64,000 nt of DNA from JBBDWJ01 sp963824095 (GCA_963824095.1 CAWGNS010000007.1:248001-312000); one strand, 5' to 3'; numbered from the stretch's first letter, positions 11,338 to 20,268 are shown. A program made the numbers and translations. The notes: a model not told the origin generated them from the sequence alone.

Positions 11338-12912
11338 ATGGATAACAAGGTTGTTGCATTGATCGACGTTTCTACTCTCTTCCGCGAAAACGAAATTCTG
11401 CTGACCGGGGCGAACGGCTTTTTGGGCAAGATCATCCTGGGGATGTTGCTCGACCGCTACCCCGATTGCCGGCATGTGCATTTGCTGATCCGCCCGCGGC
11501 AGGGGCGCGGGGCCGCCGAACGCTTCGAGGCCGACATCTTGCTGTCGCCGGCGATGCAGCCGCTGCTCGAGCAGCGCGGCGCCGAGTGGATTCGCTCTAA
11601 GGTCACAGTGTGGGCGGGCGATGCCGCCGAGATCGACTCCGGCGGGCCGCAGGCGGCGGCCTGGCGGGGGCGCGTCGGGTTGATTCTCAACTGCGCCGGG
11701 CTGGTGGAGTTTTTCCCTCCGCTCGACCAGTCGCTGCGCGCCAATGTGGATTCGATCGAGCGGCTGGTGGCGCTGGCCCAGGCGATCGAGGCGCGGCTGT
11801 TGCACATCTCGACCTGCTATGTCGCCGGGCGCGCCGATGGGTTGGTCGAAGAGACCGAGCCGGTGGTTGGCTTTTATCCGCGCCGCACGGGAGAGGACGA
11901 CGACAGCTTCGATGCCGCCGCCGAGCTGGCCTCCTGCCGCGAGCGGATCGCCGAGATCGTCGCTCGCGACAGCGCCGCGGGCGATGGCAAAGGGCAGCGT
12001 TCGCGCGCGACCGCGCAGGCGCTGACCGAACTGGGCCGGCAAAAGAGTGAGCGCTGGGGCTGGGTCAACACCTACACCTACGCCAAGAGCCTGGGCGAGC
12101 AGATTCTGGTGCGCGAGGCCGAGCGCAGCGGTCTCGCATACGCCATCGTGCGGCCGGCGATCGTCGAAAGCTCGCTGCGGTTTCCCTTCCCCGGCTGGAT
12201 CGAAGGCGGACGCACCGCCGCGCCGCTGGTGCTGATGGCGCTCGGCGGACTCAAAGAGTGGCCGATGCGGCCCGATATTGCGCTCGAGGTCGTGCCGGTC
12301 GATCAGGTGGCGGCGGCAACCTTGGCGGTGGCGGCGTTGTTGTTGGCGGAGACGCCGTCGCTCGAGCGGCCGCCGGTCTATCAACTGGCGAGCGCCGATC
12401 AGAACGCGTTCGAGCTCGAAGACCTGGTGACGTTGCTCGACGAGGAAGCGGCCCGCCAGTCGCCCAACGGCGGCACGCGGCCGCCTGTGTGGCTCGACCC
12501 GCTGCGGCGCTTGCGGTTTCTATCGGCGGCGCAGGTGCGCGAAAGGCGGCAGGCGCTGCAGCAGCGGCTGGAAACCGCGCGCACGCTCGCCGAGAAGTTG
12601 GCCGCCTCGAGGCTGCCGGGCAATCGCGCCGCGGCGCGCTGGTCGGCGTCGTTGCGCACGCTCGGGCTACAGGCTTCGTTTCGCGAGCAGACGCTCGATC
12701 AGTATCTGCCGTTTATCCTCGAGAACCGCTATGTTTTCGAGACCCATCATATCCGGCGGGCTTACCAGCGGTTGAGCGCGGCGGATCGCAAACGCCTGCC
12801 GTGGAGTCCGGAGACGATCGACTGGCGGCGGTATTGGGTAGAGAATCAGATCGGCGGGATCCAGAAATGGGTGCAGCCGGAGGCGGTTCGCGAGTGGAAA
12901 TTCCGGCTGTGA
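11338..12912 (+). CDS. SDR-type thioester/fatty-acyl reductase-like protein
   Basis: A 524-residue extended SDR of the male-sterility (NAD_binding_4) family. Members reduce acyl-CoA or carrier-bound acyl thioesters to aldehyde or alcohol with NAD(P)H. Visible features are the Rossmann motif TGANGFLGK (about 22-30), a core NCAGLVEFFP, STCYVAG, and the catalytic Y-x3-K in TYAKSLGEQ (near 244). The C-terminal ~180 residues resemble the sterile/FAR_C extension with ENRYVFETHHIRRAYQRL. The start ATG follows a G-rich element and no strong Shine-Dalgarno is seen. It is a candidate source of fatty alcohols or aldehydes for the lipid genes at 37-46 kb, but this link is only inferred. Confidence 0.8.
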   Translation: MDNKVVALIDVSTLFRENEILLTGANGFLGKIILGMLLDRYPDCRHVHLLIRPRQGRGAAERFEADILLSPAMQPLLEQRGAEWIRSKVTVWAGDAAEIDSGGPQAAAWRGRVGLILNCAGLVEFFPPLDQSLRANVDSIERLVALAQAIEARLLHISTCYVAGRADGLVEETEPVVGFYPRRTGEDDDSFDAAAELASCRERIAEIVARDSAAGDGKGQRSRATAQALTELGRQKSERWGWVNTYTYAKSLGEQILVREAERSGLAYAIVRPAIVESSLRFPFPGWIEGGRTAAPLVLMALGGLKEWPMRPDIALEVVPVDQVAAATLAVAALLLAETPSLERPPVYQLASADQNAFELEDLVTLLDEEAARQSPNGGTRPPVWLDPLRRLRFLSAAQVRERRQALQQRLETARTLAEKLAASRLPGNRAAARWSASLRTLGLQASFREQTLDQYLPFILENRYVFETHHIRRAYQRLSAADRKRLPWSPETIDWRRYWVENQIGGIQKWVQPEAVREWKFRL

Positions 12913-13075
12913 GCCGCCGTAGCGGGTAGCGCTAAACTCGCGCCTCCGATTTGATCCCAGCGCGGTGGCTCGGCTATCCTGGCACCGCCGGGATGGCCAA
13001 AACGGAAATCCCGCCGGAGAAGAACAACGCACAGCGAGCTACGTAGCTCGATCTTTCCCAAGGAGGAACTTCACC

Positions 13076-13360
13076 ATGATTGTGGTTCGCAACAGTTTTA
13101 CGGCCAAGCCGGGGCAGGCCGGCAAGCTTGCCGCTCAGCTAAAGGAGATGGCCACGGCCGGGAATCTCCCCGACCACCGTATCCTCACCGATGTGACCGG
13201 CGGGTTCAATCAGGTCGTGCTGGAATACGTCGTGGAATCGGTGGCCGAGTTTGAAGCCATGAATAAGAAGTACACCTCGGACCCCGAGATCCGCGAGAAG
13301 GCGAAAGGTTACACCGACCACTGGATGACCGGCAGCCGGGAGCTGCTGCGGGTCGTCTGA
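13076..13360 (+). CDS. Small ABM/NIPSNAP-like dimeric alpha-beta barrel protein
   Basis: A 94-residue cytosolic protein. AAGGAGGA lies 9 nt before the ATG, so the start is secure. It begins IVVRNSFTAKPGQAGKLAAQL, contains VLEYVVESVAEFEAMN and ends near the WMTGSRELL segment. The strand-helix-strand pattern fits the dimeric alpha-beta barrel (ABM/NIPSNAP) fold found in monooxygenases and stress proteins. No active site can be assigned. It stands alone between the reductase gene and the VapC gene. Confidence 0.72.
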   Translation: MIVVRNSFTAKPGQAGKLAAQLKEMATAGNLPDHRILTDVTGGFNQVVLEYVVESVAEFEAMNKKYTSDPEIREKAKGYTDHWMTGSRELLRVV

Positions 13361-13413
13361 TTGAGACCAGCGCCGCGTGGAGCTGTGGCGGCTGTGGAAC
13401 TCCATGGGTGTTC

Positions 13414-13436
13414 GGGCCGGCAGGATGCCTGCCCTA
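13414..13436. repeat. R4 palindrome (degenerate copy)
   Basis: GGCCGGCAGGATGCCTGCCC, an imperfect palindrome 50 nt after the stop of the ABM-like gene. It is related to the GGGGCAGGCC...GGCCTGCCC elements at 24271, 28367 and 45971. Confidence 0.5.
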
Positions 13437-13473
13437 CTTTGGGCAGTCCCGAGCCCTGCCTCACTGTTGCTGC

Positions 13474-13875
13474 TTATAGCTCTACGCGGCGGATACCTGG
13501 AATGCGGTCGAAGGCGTCGTCGAAGGTAGCGATCCATTCGATTCCCTGGTTGAGCATGACGGCGGCGTGCAGGGCGTCGCGGGCGGTGACCCGGGAGCTG
13601 AGGGCCAGCAGCTCGCGGGCGCGGTCGGTGTCGGCCAGGGTGACGCTGAAGATGGTGGGGCAGATGCGGACGAAAATTTCGTAGACCTTGCTGGCGTAGT
13701 CGTGGCGGCGGATCGTCGAATAGCGGCCCAGGATCTCGCGCAGGACCTCGGTGCTGCAGCAGCCCTCGATCTCGCCGTGCTGGACGCGGTCGAGGAATCG
13801 CCGGGCCGGCTCGCGGTTGGGGTGGTCCTTGCCAGCCACGTACATCGGAATGTTGGAGTCGATGAAAATCTTCAA
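13474..13875 (-). CDS. VapC-type PIN-domain toxin
   Basis: A 133-residue PIN-domain protein, a probable sequence-specific RNase toxin. The acidic residues expected at the Mg2+ site are visible: D6 in FIDSN, E43 in STEVLREIL, D in TARDALHAAVM, and the final D in ATFDDAFDR. Its ATG overlaps the stop of the antitoxin gene by 4 bases (ATGA), so the pair is translationally coupled. Length is normal for VapC. Confidence 0.9.
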   Translation of the reverse strand: MKIFIDSNIPMYVAGKDHPNREPARRFLDRVQHGEIEGCCSTEVLREILGRYSTIRRHDYASKVYEIFVRICPTIFSVTLADTDRARELLALSSRVTARDALHAAVMLNQGIEWIATFDDAFDRIPGIRRVEL

Positions 13876-14111
13876 ACCGCCGTTGGCTCGCTTTCCCTAA
13901 CCATCGCGTCCATGTCGGCCGTGGGGGCGTTGAGCGAAGCTAGCCGCGCCACCAAGTCGCCGCTCGCCTCCGATTCGTCGAAATGGCCGAGCAGGGCGCT
14001 ATCGATGGCCCTGCGGACCCACTCCCCCTTGGAAACTCCGCCGCGCTGCGCCGCTTTGCGGATGTGAGCGTTTAACTCCTCTGGAATCAACACCTGCAGT
14101 CGATAGCTCAT
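13872..14111 (-). CDS. VapB-type ribbon-helix-helix antitoxin
   Basis: A 79-residue protein starting SYRLQVLIPEELNAHIRKAA, a ribbon-helix-helix DNA-binding N terminus (strand, then helices to about 45), followed by an acidic tail (HFDESEASGDL) that would wrap the toxin. Starts at 14126 or 14132 are also possible and no clear Shine-Dalgarno decides; 14111 leaves only the conserved domain. It overlaps the VapC gene by 4 bases and would neutralise that toxin and repress the operon. Confidence 0.8.
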   Translation of the reverse strand: MSYRLQVLIPEELNAHIRKAAQRGGVSKGEWVRRAIDSALLGHFDESEASGDLVARLASLNAPTADMDAMVRESEPTAV

Positions 14112-14145
14112 ACTGCATACTACCATACTCATGTGAGTCATACGA
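14112..14145 (-). promoter_or_regulatory. Candidate VapBC operator: repeated GTATG units and ACTCA-TG-TGAGT
   Basis: Read on the minus strand, this AT-rich stretch before the antitoxin start carries three to four GTATG units. It also holds an inverted repeat, ACTCA (14127-14131) and TGAGT (14134-14138). Ribbon-helix-helix antitoxins bind such short repeats, so this is a plausible autoregulatory site; no binding evidence exists. Confidence 0.4.
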
Positions 14146-14238
14146 CAGTACGCGGTGCGTTGCGTAACACGATTGTAGGAAGTTTTCGCCGCCCGAAGTG
14201 GCCCTCGTCTGGTTCGGCCTTTGCACCCGCTAGCCGCT

Positions 14239-14427
14239 GTGGCGTGGGCCTCCGGCCGGCAGGGCCGACCTGGAGGTCGGCCTTTCCTCGGCGGCCTTGC
14301 TGCAAGGGCCAAACTCCAGCGAGGCCGGCCTTTCCTTTTCCCTCACCCCCGATTTTTTCGGGTCCACTGACCGTAGGAAGAAACGTCGGCCCCAAGGCCG
14401 ACGCGGCCGGCCGGAGGCCCGCGCCAC
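14239..14427. repeat. R5 element with terminal inverted repeats
   Basis: A 189-bp unit bounded by GTGGCGTGGGCCTCCGGCCG and its complement CGGCCGGAGGCCCGCGCCAC. Inside are smaller hairpins, including CCGACCTGGAGGTCGG and CGTCGGCCCCAAGGCCGACG. Comparable units lie at 41566-41763 and 62562-62664. It fills most of the 505-base gap between the antitoxin and PadR genes; no gene is seen there. Confidence 0.65.
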
Positions 14428-14463
14428 ACCTTGCAGAGCTCGGACAAGGCCAAGGGTCGAGCG

Positions 14464-14488
14464 GACGGGCGGGAGCGCCTGTCTCTAC
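14464..14488. repeat. R3 palindrome
   Basis: Hairpin GGGCGGGAGCGCCTGTCTC of the family with core GACAGGCGGGAGCGCCTGTC; other copies are at 40047-40229 (a pair), 50196 and 61983. Confidence 0.55.
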
Positions 14489-14586
14489 TGGTCCGGCTCG
14501 ATGGGCAGGTGGTCCGGCGCGATCGGTAGGCCGGAGGCGGATTAGCTTGACAATCGGGCGGTGTTTGGGGATGATTGCCTAGAGCA

Positions 14587-14598
14587 TCTAAGCTTAGA
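14587..14598 (+). promoter_or_regulatory. Candidate PadR operator, perfect 12-bp palindrome
   Basis: TCTAAGCTTAGA is a perfect palindrome ending 18 nt before the PadR start codon, followed by a further half-site-like TTCTAAAGG. PadR proteins usually repress their own gene by binding such dyads, so autoregulation is the likely role. Confidence 0.5.
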
Positions 14599-14616
14599 CA
14601 TTCTAAAGGTGTTGGG

Positions 14617-14943
14617 ATGACCAAACTCAACCTGTTGCAGGGCACGCTCGATTTGCTGGTGATGAAGGTGATCCAGTCGCAGCCGATGCATGGCTATGCG
14701 ATCGCACGCACGATTCAGGAGCTTTCCCAGGAGTCATTGCGGGTGGAGGAAGGCTCGCTGTATCCGTCGTTGTATCGGATGGAGAAGAAGGGCTGGATCC
14801 ACTCGGAATGGCGCATGACCGAAAAGAACCGTCGGGCGCGGTTCTATGAGCTGACGGCCGAGGGACGCACGCAACTGACCGCCGAGGAAGAGAACTGGGA
14901 GAAGCTGTCGGGCGTGGTCGACCGCATCATGAAGCTGGCCTGA
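14617..14943 (+). CDS. PadR-family transcriptional regulator
   Basis: A 108-residue winged-helix repressor. It opens with LLQGTLDLLVMKVIQSQPMH, the diagnostic PadR N terminus, and continues through the wing (EEGSLYPSLYRMEKKGWI, then RARFYELTAEG) to a short dimerisation helix. The ATG at 14617 is chosen because it begins the conserved domain. The next gene starts 11 nt after the stop, so PadR probably controls the ABC genes to 19.1 kb. The inducer is unknown. Confidence 0.92.
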   Translation: MTKLNLLQGTLDLLVMKVIQSQPMHGYAIARTIQELSQESLRVEEGSLYPSLYRMEKKGWIHSEWRMTEKNRRARFYELTAEGRTQLTAEEENWEKLSGVVDRIMKLA

Positions 14944-14954
14944 AGGAGGGCGCC

Positions 14955-16424
14955 ATGGTTCGCGAACACATTGCGCTTTGGCTCGAACGGCGGCGGCGGA
15001 ATCGCGAGGTCGGCGAAGAGCTGGCGTTCCATCTGGAGATGTGCGTCGACGAGAACCTGGCACGCGGGATGAGTCCGCACGAGGCTCTTGAAGAGGCGCG
15101 GCTGCGATTCGGCGATTTCCGCGAGATCCACCGGGTGTGCTGCCAGTTTGCTTCGCGCAGCGAGCCCGACAACGCCGATCCGGTGCTGACCTACAGCCCG
15201 CTGAGCGTCTCGATGAGCGTCTGGCTGCTGATCGGCCTGCTGGTCCCGACAGGCTTGTTGTGGCTGTTCACGCCGCATCTGTTGCGGCCCTTGCCCTACC
15301 CCTCGCCCGAGAGCCTGTACGTCACCAAGCACTCGGTGCCGCTGACGAGCGACGACGAGACGAAGTTTTCGTTCCGCCAATGGCAGCGGGACAACACGGT
15401 GTTCACCGCCCTGGCGGGGTTTGCCCCGCTGACGGTCGAGCTGCGGCGTTCGGGGGCCGGTAACGGCAGGCTGGCGGGGCTGGTGGTGTCGTCCAACTTT
15501 TTCCAGGTGTTCGATGTGCGGCCGCTGCTGGGCCAGACGTTTTCAGGCCAGGGCGGGGCGGACGCGGCGACGCCGTCCGTAGTCCTCAGCTACGCGCTGT
15601 GGAAAGAACTGGGCGGCGACCCTTCGCTGATCGGCAAGAACCTGGTGTTCGACCGCCATCCGGTGAAGGTGGCCGGAGTGATGCCGCCCCGGTTCTGGTT
15701 CCTGTCGACCGAGCCGCGCTTCTGGGTTCCGCTGCAAGCGGGCGAAAACCGGCGCTTGCGGGCGGTGGGCCGGCTGCAGGCCGGCGTCGATGCCCGCGAG
15801 ATGGAAAGCGAGCTGCGCGAGATCGCCGCCGGCTCATGGGATTTTGAACGGGGCGGCGCGTTCGTCTCGCTGCCCGAGCTTGCCAACCGCAATTTTCGCG
15901 CGGCGCTGGCGGTGATTCTGGTGCCGCTGGCGGTGACGCTGGCGCTCGGCTTCCTGCAGATCATGAGCCTGTGCCGGCTGGTGGCGCCGGCGCGGCTCAA
16001 AAGCGCGGTGGTGGCGCGCTACTACGCGTTCCTGCTGGCGAAATCGGCGCTGGCGCTGCTGCCGGCGGCGGCGGTGTGGCTGGTGTTGAGCGAGTCGGCC
16101 GGGCTCAGCGGACCGCGCTGGCTGCTGGCGGGGCTGCGTCCGACGGCGACCGCGTTTTTCCTGATGCTTTGCGCGGCGATGGTGTGGTGGTCGCTGGTCG
16201 ATCAGCGGCTGCGCTGCCCGATCTGCTTCCGGCGGCTGCGGATGCCGGTGAGCCTGGGGACGCTGGGGAGTATTCTGTTCGACCTGCCGGCGACCGAATA
16301 CATCTGCACGCACGGGCACGGCACGCTGCACGTTCCCGAGCCGCAGACGAATGAGTTGGAGACGACGCGCTGGCGCCCTCACGGCGATGTTTGGGAGGAG
16401 TTGCTGGCGGGGGCTAAGAAGTAG
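14955..16424 (+). CDS. ADOP-like protein with truncated permease half and C-terminal zinc-binding tail
   Basis: A 489-residue protein. The N terminus is the permease-prefix helix region of acidobacterial ADOP proteins (about 10-60, with GMSPHEALEEARLRFGDF), then a membrane helix (about 85-105) and a MacB-like periplasmic domain (about 110-310, with SNFFQVFDVRPLLGQTF). The usual four-helix FtsX permease is replaced by two or three helices (about 315-415). The tail carries C421-P-I-C424 and C451-T-H-G-H455, a plausible zinc site. AAGGAGG lies just before the ATG. It sits between PadR and an ABC ATPase, so it may act as an accessory or sensor of that exporter rather than as the permease. Confidence 0.75.
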   Translation: MVREHIALWLERRRRNREVGEELAFHLEMCVDENLARGMSPHEALEEARLRFGDFREIHRVCCQFASRSEPDNADPVLTYSPLSVSMSVWLLIGLLVPTGLLWLFTPHLLRPLPYPSPESLYVTKHSVPLTSDDETKFSFRQWQRDNTVFTALAGFAPLTVELRRSGAGNGRLAGLVVSSNFFQVFDVRPLLGQTFSGQGGADAATPSVVLSYALWKELGGDPSLIGKNLVFDRHPVKVAGVMPPRFWFLSTEPRFWVPLQAGENRRLRAVGRLQAGVDAREMESELREIAAGSWDFERGGAFVSLPELANRNFRAALAVILVPLAVTLALGFLQIMSLCRLVAPARLKSAVVARYYAFLLAKSALALLPAAAVWLVLSESAGLSGPRWLLAGLRPTATAFFLMLCAAMVWWSLVDQRLRCPICFRRLRMPVSLGTLGSILFDLPATEYICTHGHGTLHVPEPQTNELETTRWRPHGDVWEELLAGAKK

Positions 16425-16433
16425 GGTTTGGTG

Positions 16434-16454
16434 GAACAGGCAATCTTGCCTGTG
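16434..16454. repeat. R2-related palindrome
   Basis: ACAGGCAATCTTGCCTGT, an imperfect palindrome 10 nt after the ADOP-like stop; it shares the design of the ACAGACAGGATTGTCTGT family. Confidence 0.5.
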
Positions 16455-16518
16455 TGGTTCGGCGTGGTGGCTTGGTGTGAAGGTTCTGCCCGAGCTTGGT
16501 GCGGGATCGAGGCTTGAA

Positions 16519-16543
16519 GACACAGACAGGATTGTCTGTGCCA
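16519..16543. repeat. R2 palindrome
   Basis: Core ACAGACAGGATTGTCTGT followed by GCCA. This is one of about nine R2 copies in the window (20269, 25828, 32098, 48088, 50279, 50325, 62079 and related degenerates). It lies 38 nt before the ABC ATPase start. Confidence 0.7.
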
Positions 16544-16580
16544 GGGCTTGTTTGGGTTGGGTGTTGGAGAGGCGGCGGTT

Positions 16581-17360
16581 GTGCTGGAAGTTCGGCGGCT
16601 TACGAAATACTACACGCGGGTTCCGGCGGTCGAGGGCGCTACGTTTTCGGTGGCTCCGGGCGAGGTGCTGGGGCTGCTGGGGCCGAATGGCTCGGGCAAG
16701 AGCACGATCGTCAATATGCTCACAGGGCTGATCGAGCCGACCGAGGGCGAGATCCGCTTCGAGGGGCGCGACGTGCGGCGCGACCGGCTGGCGTTTCGCT
16801 CCCTTCTGGGATACGTGCCCGAGATCCCGCACCTCTACCCCTACCTGAGCGGGCGCGAATACTTGCAGCTTGTGGGGCGGCTGCGGCTGATGCGCGAAGA
16901 GGTCATCGCGCGCAAGGCCGACCGGCTGATGGAGCTGCTGGGAATGCGCGCCGACCGCCACTCGCCGATTTCGGCCTACTCGAAAGGCATGCGCCAGAAA
17001 GTGCTGATCGCCGCGGCGCTGCTGCACAATCCGCAGGTGCTGGTTTTTGACGAGCCGCTGTCGGGGCTGGATGTGACCTCGGCGCTGGTGTTCCGCAATC
17101 TGGTCAAGGCGCTTGCCGCGCAGGGCAAGGTGATCGTCTACAGCTCGCACGTGCTCGAAGCGGTCGAGAAGATCTGCTCCAAGGTGCTCATCCTGCGCAA
17201 GGGAACGATCGTCGCCAACGATTCGGTCGAGAACCTGCGCAACCTGATGCACTCGCCTTCGCTGGAAGATATTTTTTCGCAACTGGTGCTGCAGGAAGAC
17301 ACCCAGCAGGTCGCCGCCGACATCGTCACGGCCGTCGTCGGGCGGGAAGGCCGCGCGTGA
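16581..17360 (+). CDS. ABC transporter ATP-binding protein
   Basis: A 259-residue ATPase. Walker A is GPNGSGKST, the signature is the variant YSKGMRQK, and Walker B is VLVFDEP followed by LSGLD; the H-loop His is in YSSHVLE. GTG at 16581 is chosen because the domain begins immediately (LEVRRLTKYY) and GAGAGG lies 8 nt ahead; an upstream ATG at 16548 would add 11 residues overlapping an R2 repeat. It overlaps the permease gene by 4 bases (GTGA). It is of the ABC-2 exporter type (Ccm/Nod/gliding-like), and the substrate is unknown. Confidence 0.9.
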   Translation: MLEVRRLTKYYTRVPAVEGATFSVAPGEVLGLLGPNGSGKSTIVNMLTGLIEPTEGEIRFEGRDVRRDRLAFRSLLGYVPEIPHLYPYLSGREYLQLVGRLRLMREEVIARKADRLMELLGMRADRHSPISAYSKGMRQKVLIAAALLHNPQVLVFDEPLSGLDVTSALVFRNLVKALAAQGKVIVYSSHVLEAVEKICSKVLILRKGTIVANDSVENLRNLMHSPSLEDIFSQLVLQEDTQQVAADIVTAVVGREGRA

Positions 17361-19097
17361 GGATCCCCTTCAACGAAGAGATCGCGGAGGTTCGGGGCCT
17401 GCCCAAGAGCCAGTTCCGCTGCCTGTTCGATCTGTTTCTGGAGCGGCTGTTCTACAACGACCTGCTCTCGTCGGCGGAGGAAGAGCAGCTCACGGTCGGC
17501 AATCTGCTGGCGATCCTGACGTTCCCGGGGATGTACCTGGCGCTGAACCTGATCCCAAAGTACATTTTCACGCCGCCCGAAAACCGCCACCTGGAAGTGC
17601 TCAGCGACAAGTGCAGCCTGATTTCGTTTTCGATGGTGATTCTGGCGCTGGTGGCGGTGATCCAGTGGGATAGCCTGTTCCCCGACCAGCGCGACTACGC
17701 GGTGCTCAACGTGCTGCCCGTGAAGCTGCGGACGTTGTTCGCGGCCAAGGCGACGGCGCTGGGCGCGCTGCTGCTGATCTTTTTCGGCGTGCTCAACGTG
17801 GTGTCGCTGCTGATCTTTCCGATGGCGTCGGGCGATCCGCTCAGCAGCATCCGCCACGAGGTGTGGTTCGGCGTGGTGCACGCGCTGAGCGTGCTGCTGG
17901 CGTGTTTCTTCGTGGTGTCGTGTTTCGTGGCGCTGCGCGGCGTGTTGATGACGCTGCTGCCGTTTCGGTTGTTCCAGCGGATTTCGCCGTGGGTGCAGTT
18001 GCTGTGCCTGTTTGGGCTGTTCGCGATGTTGCTGCTGCTGCCGGCGCTGGCGGGCCTGGTGCGGCCGGGCAGCGCCCAGGGGATGGCCTACGCGCGCTAC
18101 CACCCGGCGATGTGGTTCGTGGGTTTGTCGGAATGGCTCGAAGGGCACGCTTCGGCCCAGTTCCGCGGCGCTGGCCTGGATGGCGGTGAAGGCGCTGTTG
18201 ATTGTGGAAGGCCTGGCGCTGGGCACCTATTGGATCAGCTATCGCACGCACGTGCGCAAATCGCTCGAAAGCCTGGAGCCGAACTCGACGGCGTGGGCGG
18301 CCGTGCAAGCGCTGCTGAGCAAGCCGATCGACGCTGTGCTGGCGCGGCGTCCGCGCGAGCTGGCGGTGTTTCACTTCGTGGTGAGCACGATCACGCGCAA
18401 CGCCACGCAGCGGCTGTTTCTGACGGCGTTCGTCGGGCTGGGGCTGTCGCTGGTGCTGGCGAAGCTACTGGCGTTGTTCGCGGGCGCGGGCCAGGCGGCG
18501 CCGTTCACGTTGACGACGGGCTGGCTGACGATCCCGCTGACCCTGGCATTTTTCGTGCTGGTGGGAATGCGGGTGGTGTTTCTGCTGCCCGCCGAGCTGC
18601 CCGCCAATTGGGTGTTTCAGGCCACCGCCACCGGGCCGCGCGAGGACTATCTGGGCGGGGTGCGCAAGGCGATGCTGCTGCTGGGCGTCGCGCCGCTGGC
18701 CGTGGGCTTCCTGCCGGTGACGGTGGCCTGGTGGGGCTGGGTGGCGGCGGCCAAGCATCTGCTGTTTTTCGTCGCCGTGTCGTGGATGCTGGCCGAGTTG
18801 CTGATGCTGCGTTTTCCGAAGATTCCCTTTACGTGCCCCTATATGCCCGGGCGGGCCAACATCGTTTTTGTCTGGACCGCGTACGCGTTTGCGTTCCTGG
18901 CGTTCGCCTATACCCTGGCGGGCTATGAGCGCGAGCTGCTCGACGATGCGGCGGAATTCGCCCAGTTTGCAACGTTTGCGTTGGTGTTTGCCGGGGTGGT
19001 GTTTGCGCAGCGCCAGCATTTATTGCGCAAGGGGATTTTGCCGGTGTTTCAGGAGCAGAGCAGCGTGGCGTATCAGCGGTTGAATTTGTTGCCTTGA
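17357..19097 (+). pseudogene. ABC-2 type polytopic permease, frameshifted
   Basis: The N-terminal part (17357 to about 18165) and C-terminal part (about 18165 to 19097) lie in frames offset by +1. Together they give a ~580-residue protein with many membrane helices. It starts IPFNEEIAEVRGLPKSQF on a GTG overlapping the ATPase stop, and continues through AWMAVKALLIVEGLALGTYW to QRLNLLP. The shift is near CGCGGCG at about 18165-18171; removing one G restores QFRALAW. This is either a consensus error or true inactivation. As the partner of the upstream ATPase it would form the exporter's membrane domain. Confidence 0.78.
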
Positions 19098-19352
19098 GGC
19101 CGGCGGGCCGCGGCGGGGCAAAAGCGGAGGGGACACTAGGATCGTTCCATCGAAAAGCGCGAGGGAACAGCGCTTGTATTCGCCGTTCGCTCGTATTCTC
19201 GCTTGGGGATCTGCTTCCTCGATTTCCCCGGCTTTGGCGCCGCCTCGGCCCACAGGCGTAAGCCGGCGGGCCGAAGCCCCAACAAGTCCAGCACAAAAGC
19301 GCACAACCAAGCCATGCGCCGTTCCCCGGCGGCACAAAAGCGAAAAACCGCA

Positions 19353-19409
19353 CCCGTGGCGTGAACCTCCAGGTTGTCGCGCCGCGATTCATCGCGGCGT
19401 AGGGCCCCA
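19353..19409 (-). repeat. R1 structured repeat (minus orientation)
   Basis: A full R1 copy. Its hairpin reads GCCGCGA-TGAA-TCGCGGC, where the consensus is GTCGCGA-NGAA-TCGCGAC, so both sides of one base pair changed together (T-A to C-G). It lies in the 416-base gap 19098-19513. That gap also has a partial R6 copy near 19250 and no gene I can support. Confidence 0.75.
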
Positions 19410-19513
19410 GGCCACCGCCGTGATGGAGGGGCGCCATCGCCGGGCCGGAAGGGAGTTTTTCGTAGCCTCTTGCGTTGGCTCGGCGTGTTGGGTCGTGCAC
19501 AATGAGAGGCAGC

Positions 19514-20044
19514 ATGCCCGCACGCAGTTTCCGGTTTTGGTCTTGCCTCGATTCCCGGTGTTTTGGTCGGGGCGCGGTCGGCGTTGTTGCCTTGCTGGCC
19601 CTGCTGGCGAGTATCGGCTGCAGCCACTCCCCTCATCCCGATTTTTCGGGCTCCTGGCAACTCGATCCGGCGCGAAGCGACTTTGGGCCCGAGCCCGGGC
19701 CTTCGTCCGCCACTCAGGTGATCGAGTATCACGACCCGGTGATGAGGGTGAAGGCGGATTCGGACGGCTTCATGGGTACGAGCCATGCCGAGCTCGAATT
19801 GGTCACCGACGGCACCGAGAAAGAACAGACGGTCGATGGCAAGCCGCGCGAGACGCGTAGCTACTGGGACGGGGCAGTGCTGGTGACCGAGTGGGGCGTC
19901 GAGAATCCCGGGACGCCCAAGTTCGAGATGGTCGAGCGGCGCTCGCTATCGGCCGATGGCCAGACGATGACGGTCAAGCGGCAGGTGCACTCGAGCTGGG
20001 CGGATTGGGAGCAGAAAGCGGTGTTTGTGCGGACTCCTTCCTAA
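19514..20044 (+). CDS. Putative lipoprotein, lipocalin-like
   Basis: A 176-residue secreted lipoprotein. The hydrophobic run AVGVVALLALLASIG ends in a lipobox cysteine (C36, ASIGC). The mature part starts PDFSGSWQLDPARSDFG, a pattern common in small lipocalin-like secreted proteins of Acidobacteriota. GAGAGG lies 5 nt before ATG 19514, preferred over ATG 19502. It stands alone between two R1 repeats. The ligand is unknown. Confidence 0.7.
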   Translation: MPARSFRFWSCLDSRCFGRGAVGVVALLALLASIGCSHSPHPDFSGSWQLDPARSDFGPEPGPSSATQVIEYHDPVMRVKADSDGFMGTSHAELELVTDGTEKEQTVDGKPRETRSYWDGAVLVTEWGVENPGTPKFEMVERRSLSADGQTMTVKRQVHSSWADWEQKAVFVRTPS

Positions 20045-20155
20045 CGGTTGGCTCCTGAGGGTAGCTAGCGGGTTTTTAGGGTTGTTGTTTGGCTGGTCAT
20101 GGCGGTCGGGTGGCCGTGCTGCGGCGGTTTTTAGTTGGGGTCGGTTTCGCGGGCC

Positions 20156-20214
20156 GGGGCCCTACGTCGCGAGGAATCACGACGCGGCAAACCTGGGGGT
20201 TCGCGCCACCGGGG
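20156..20214 (+). repeat. R1 structured repeat
   Basis: Full R1 copy about 110 nt after the lipoprotein stop: hairpin GTCGCGA-GGAA-TCACGAC (one stem mismatch), then GCGGCAA, then AACCTGGGGGTT. It lies in the 428-base gap before the histidine kinase, which holds only repeats. Confidence 0.75.
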
Positions 20215-20268
20215 CCGGGGCTGCTTCGGGTACCCCTGGCAGGCCTCGGCAGCTAGACATAGACAGAA

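Noticed and set aside
10985..11359. An N-terminal extension of the hemerythrin-like protein
   Set aside because: It would translate the inverted-repeat element and gives an Arg/Pro-rich sequence without pattern.
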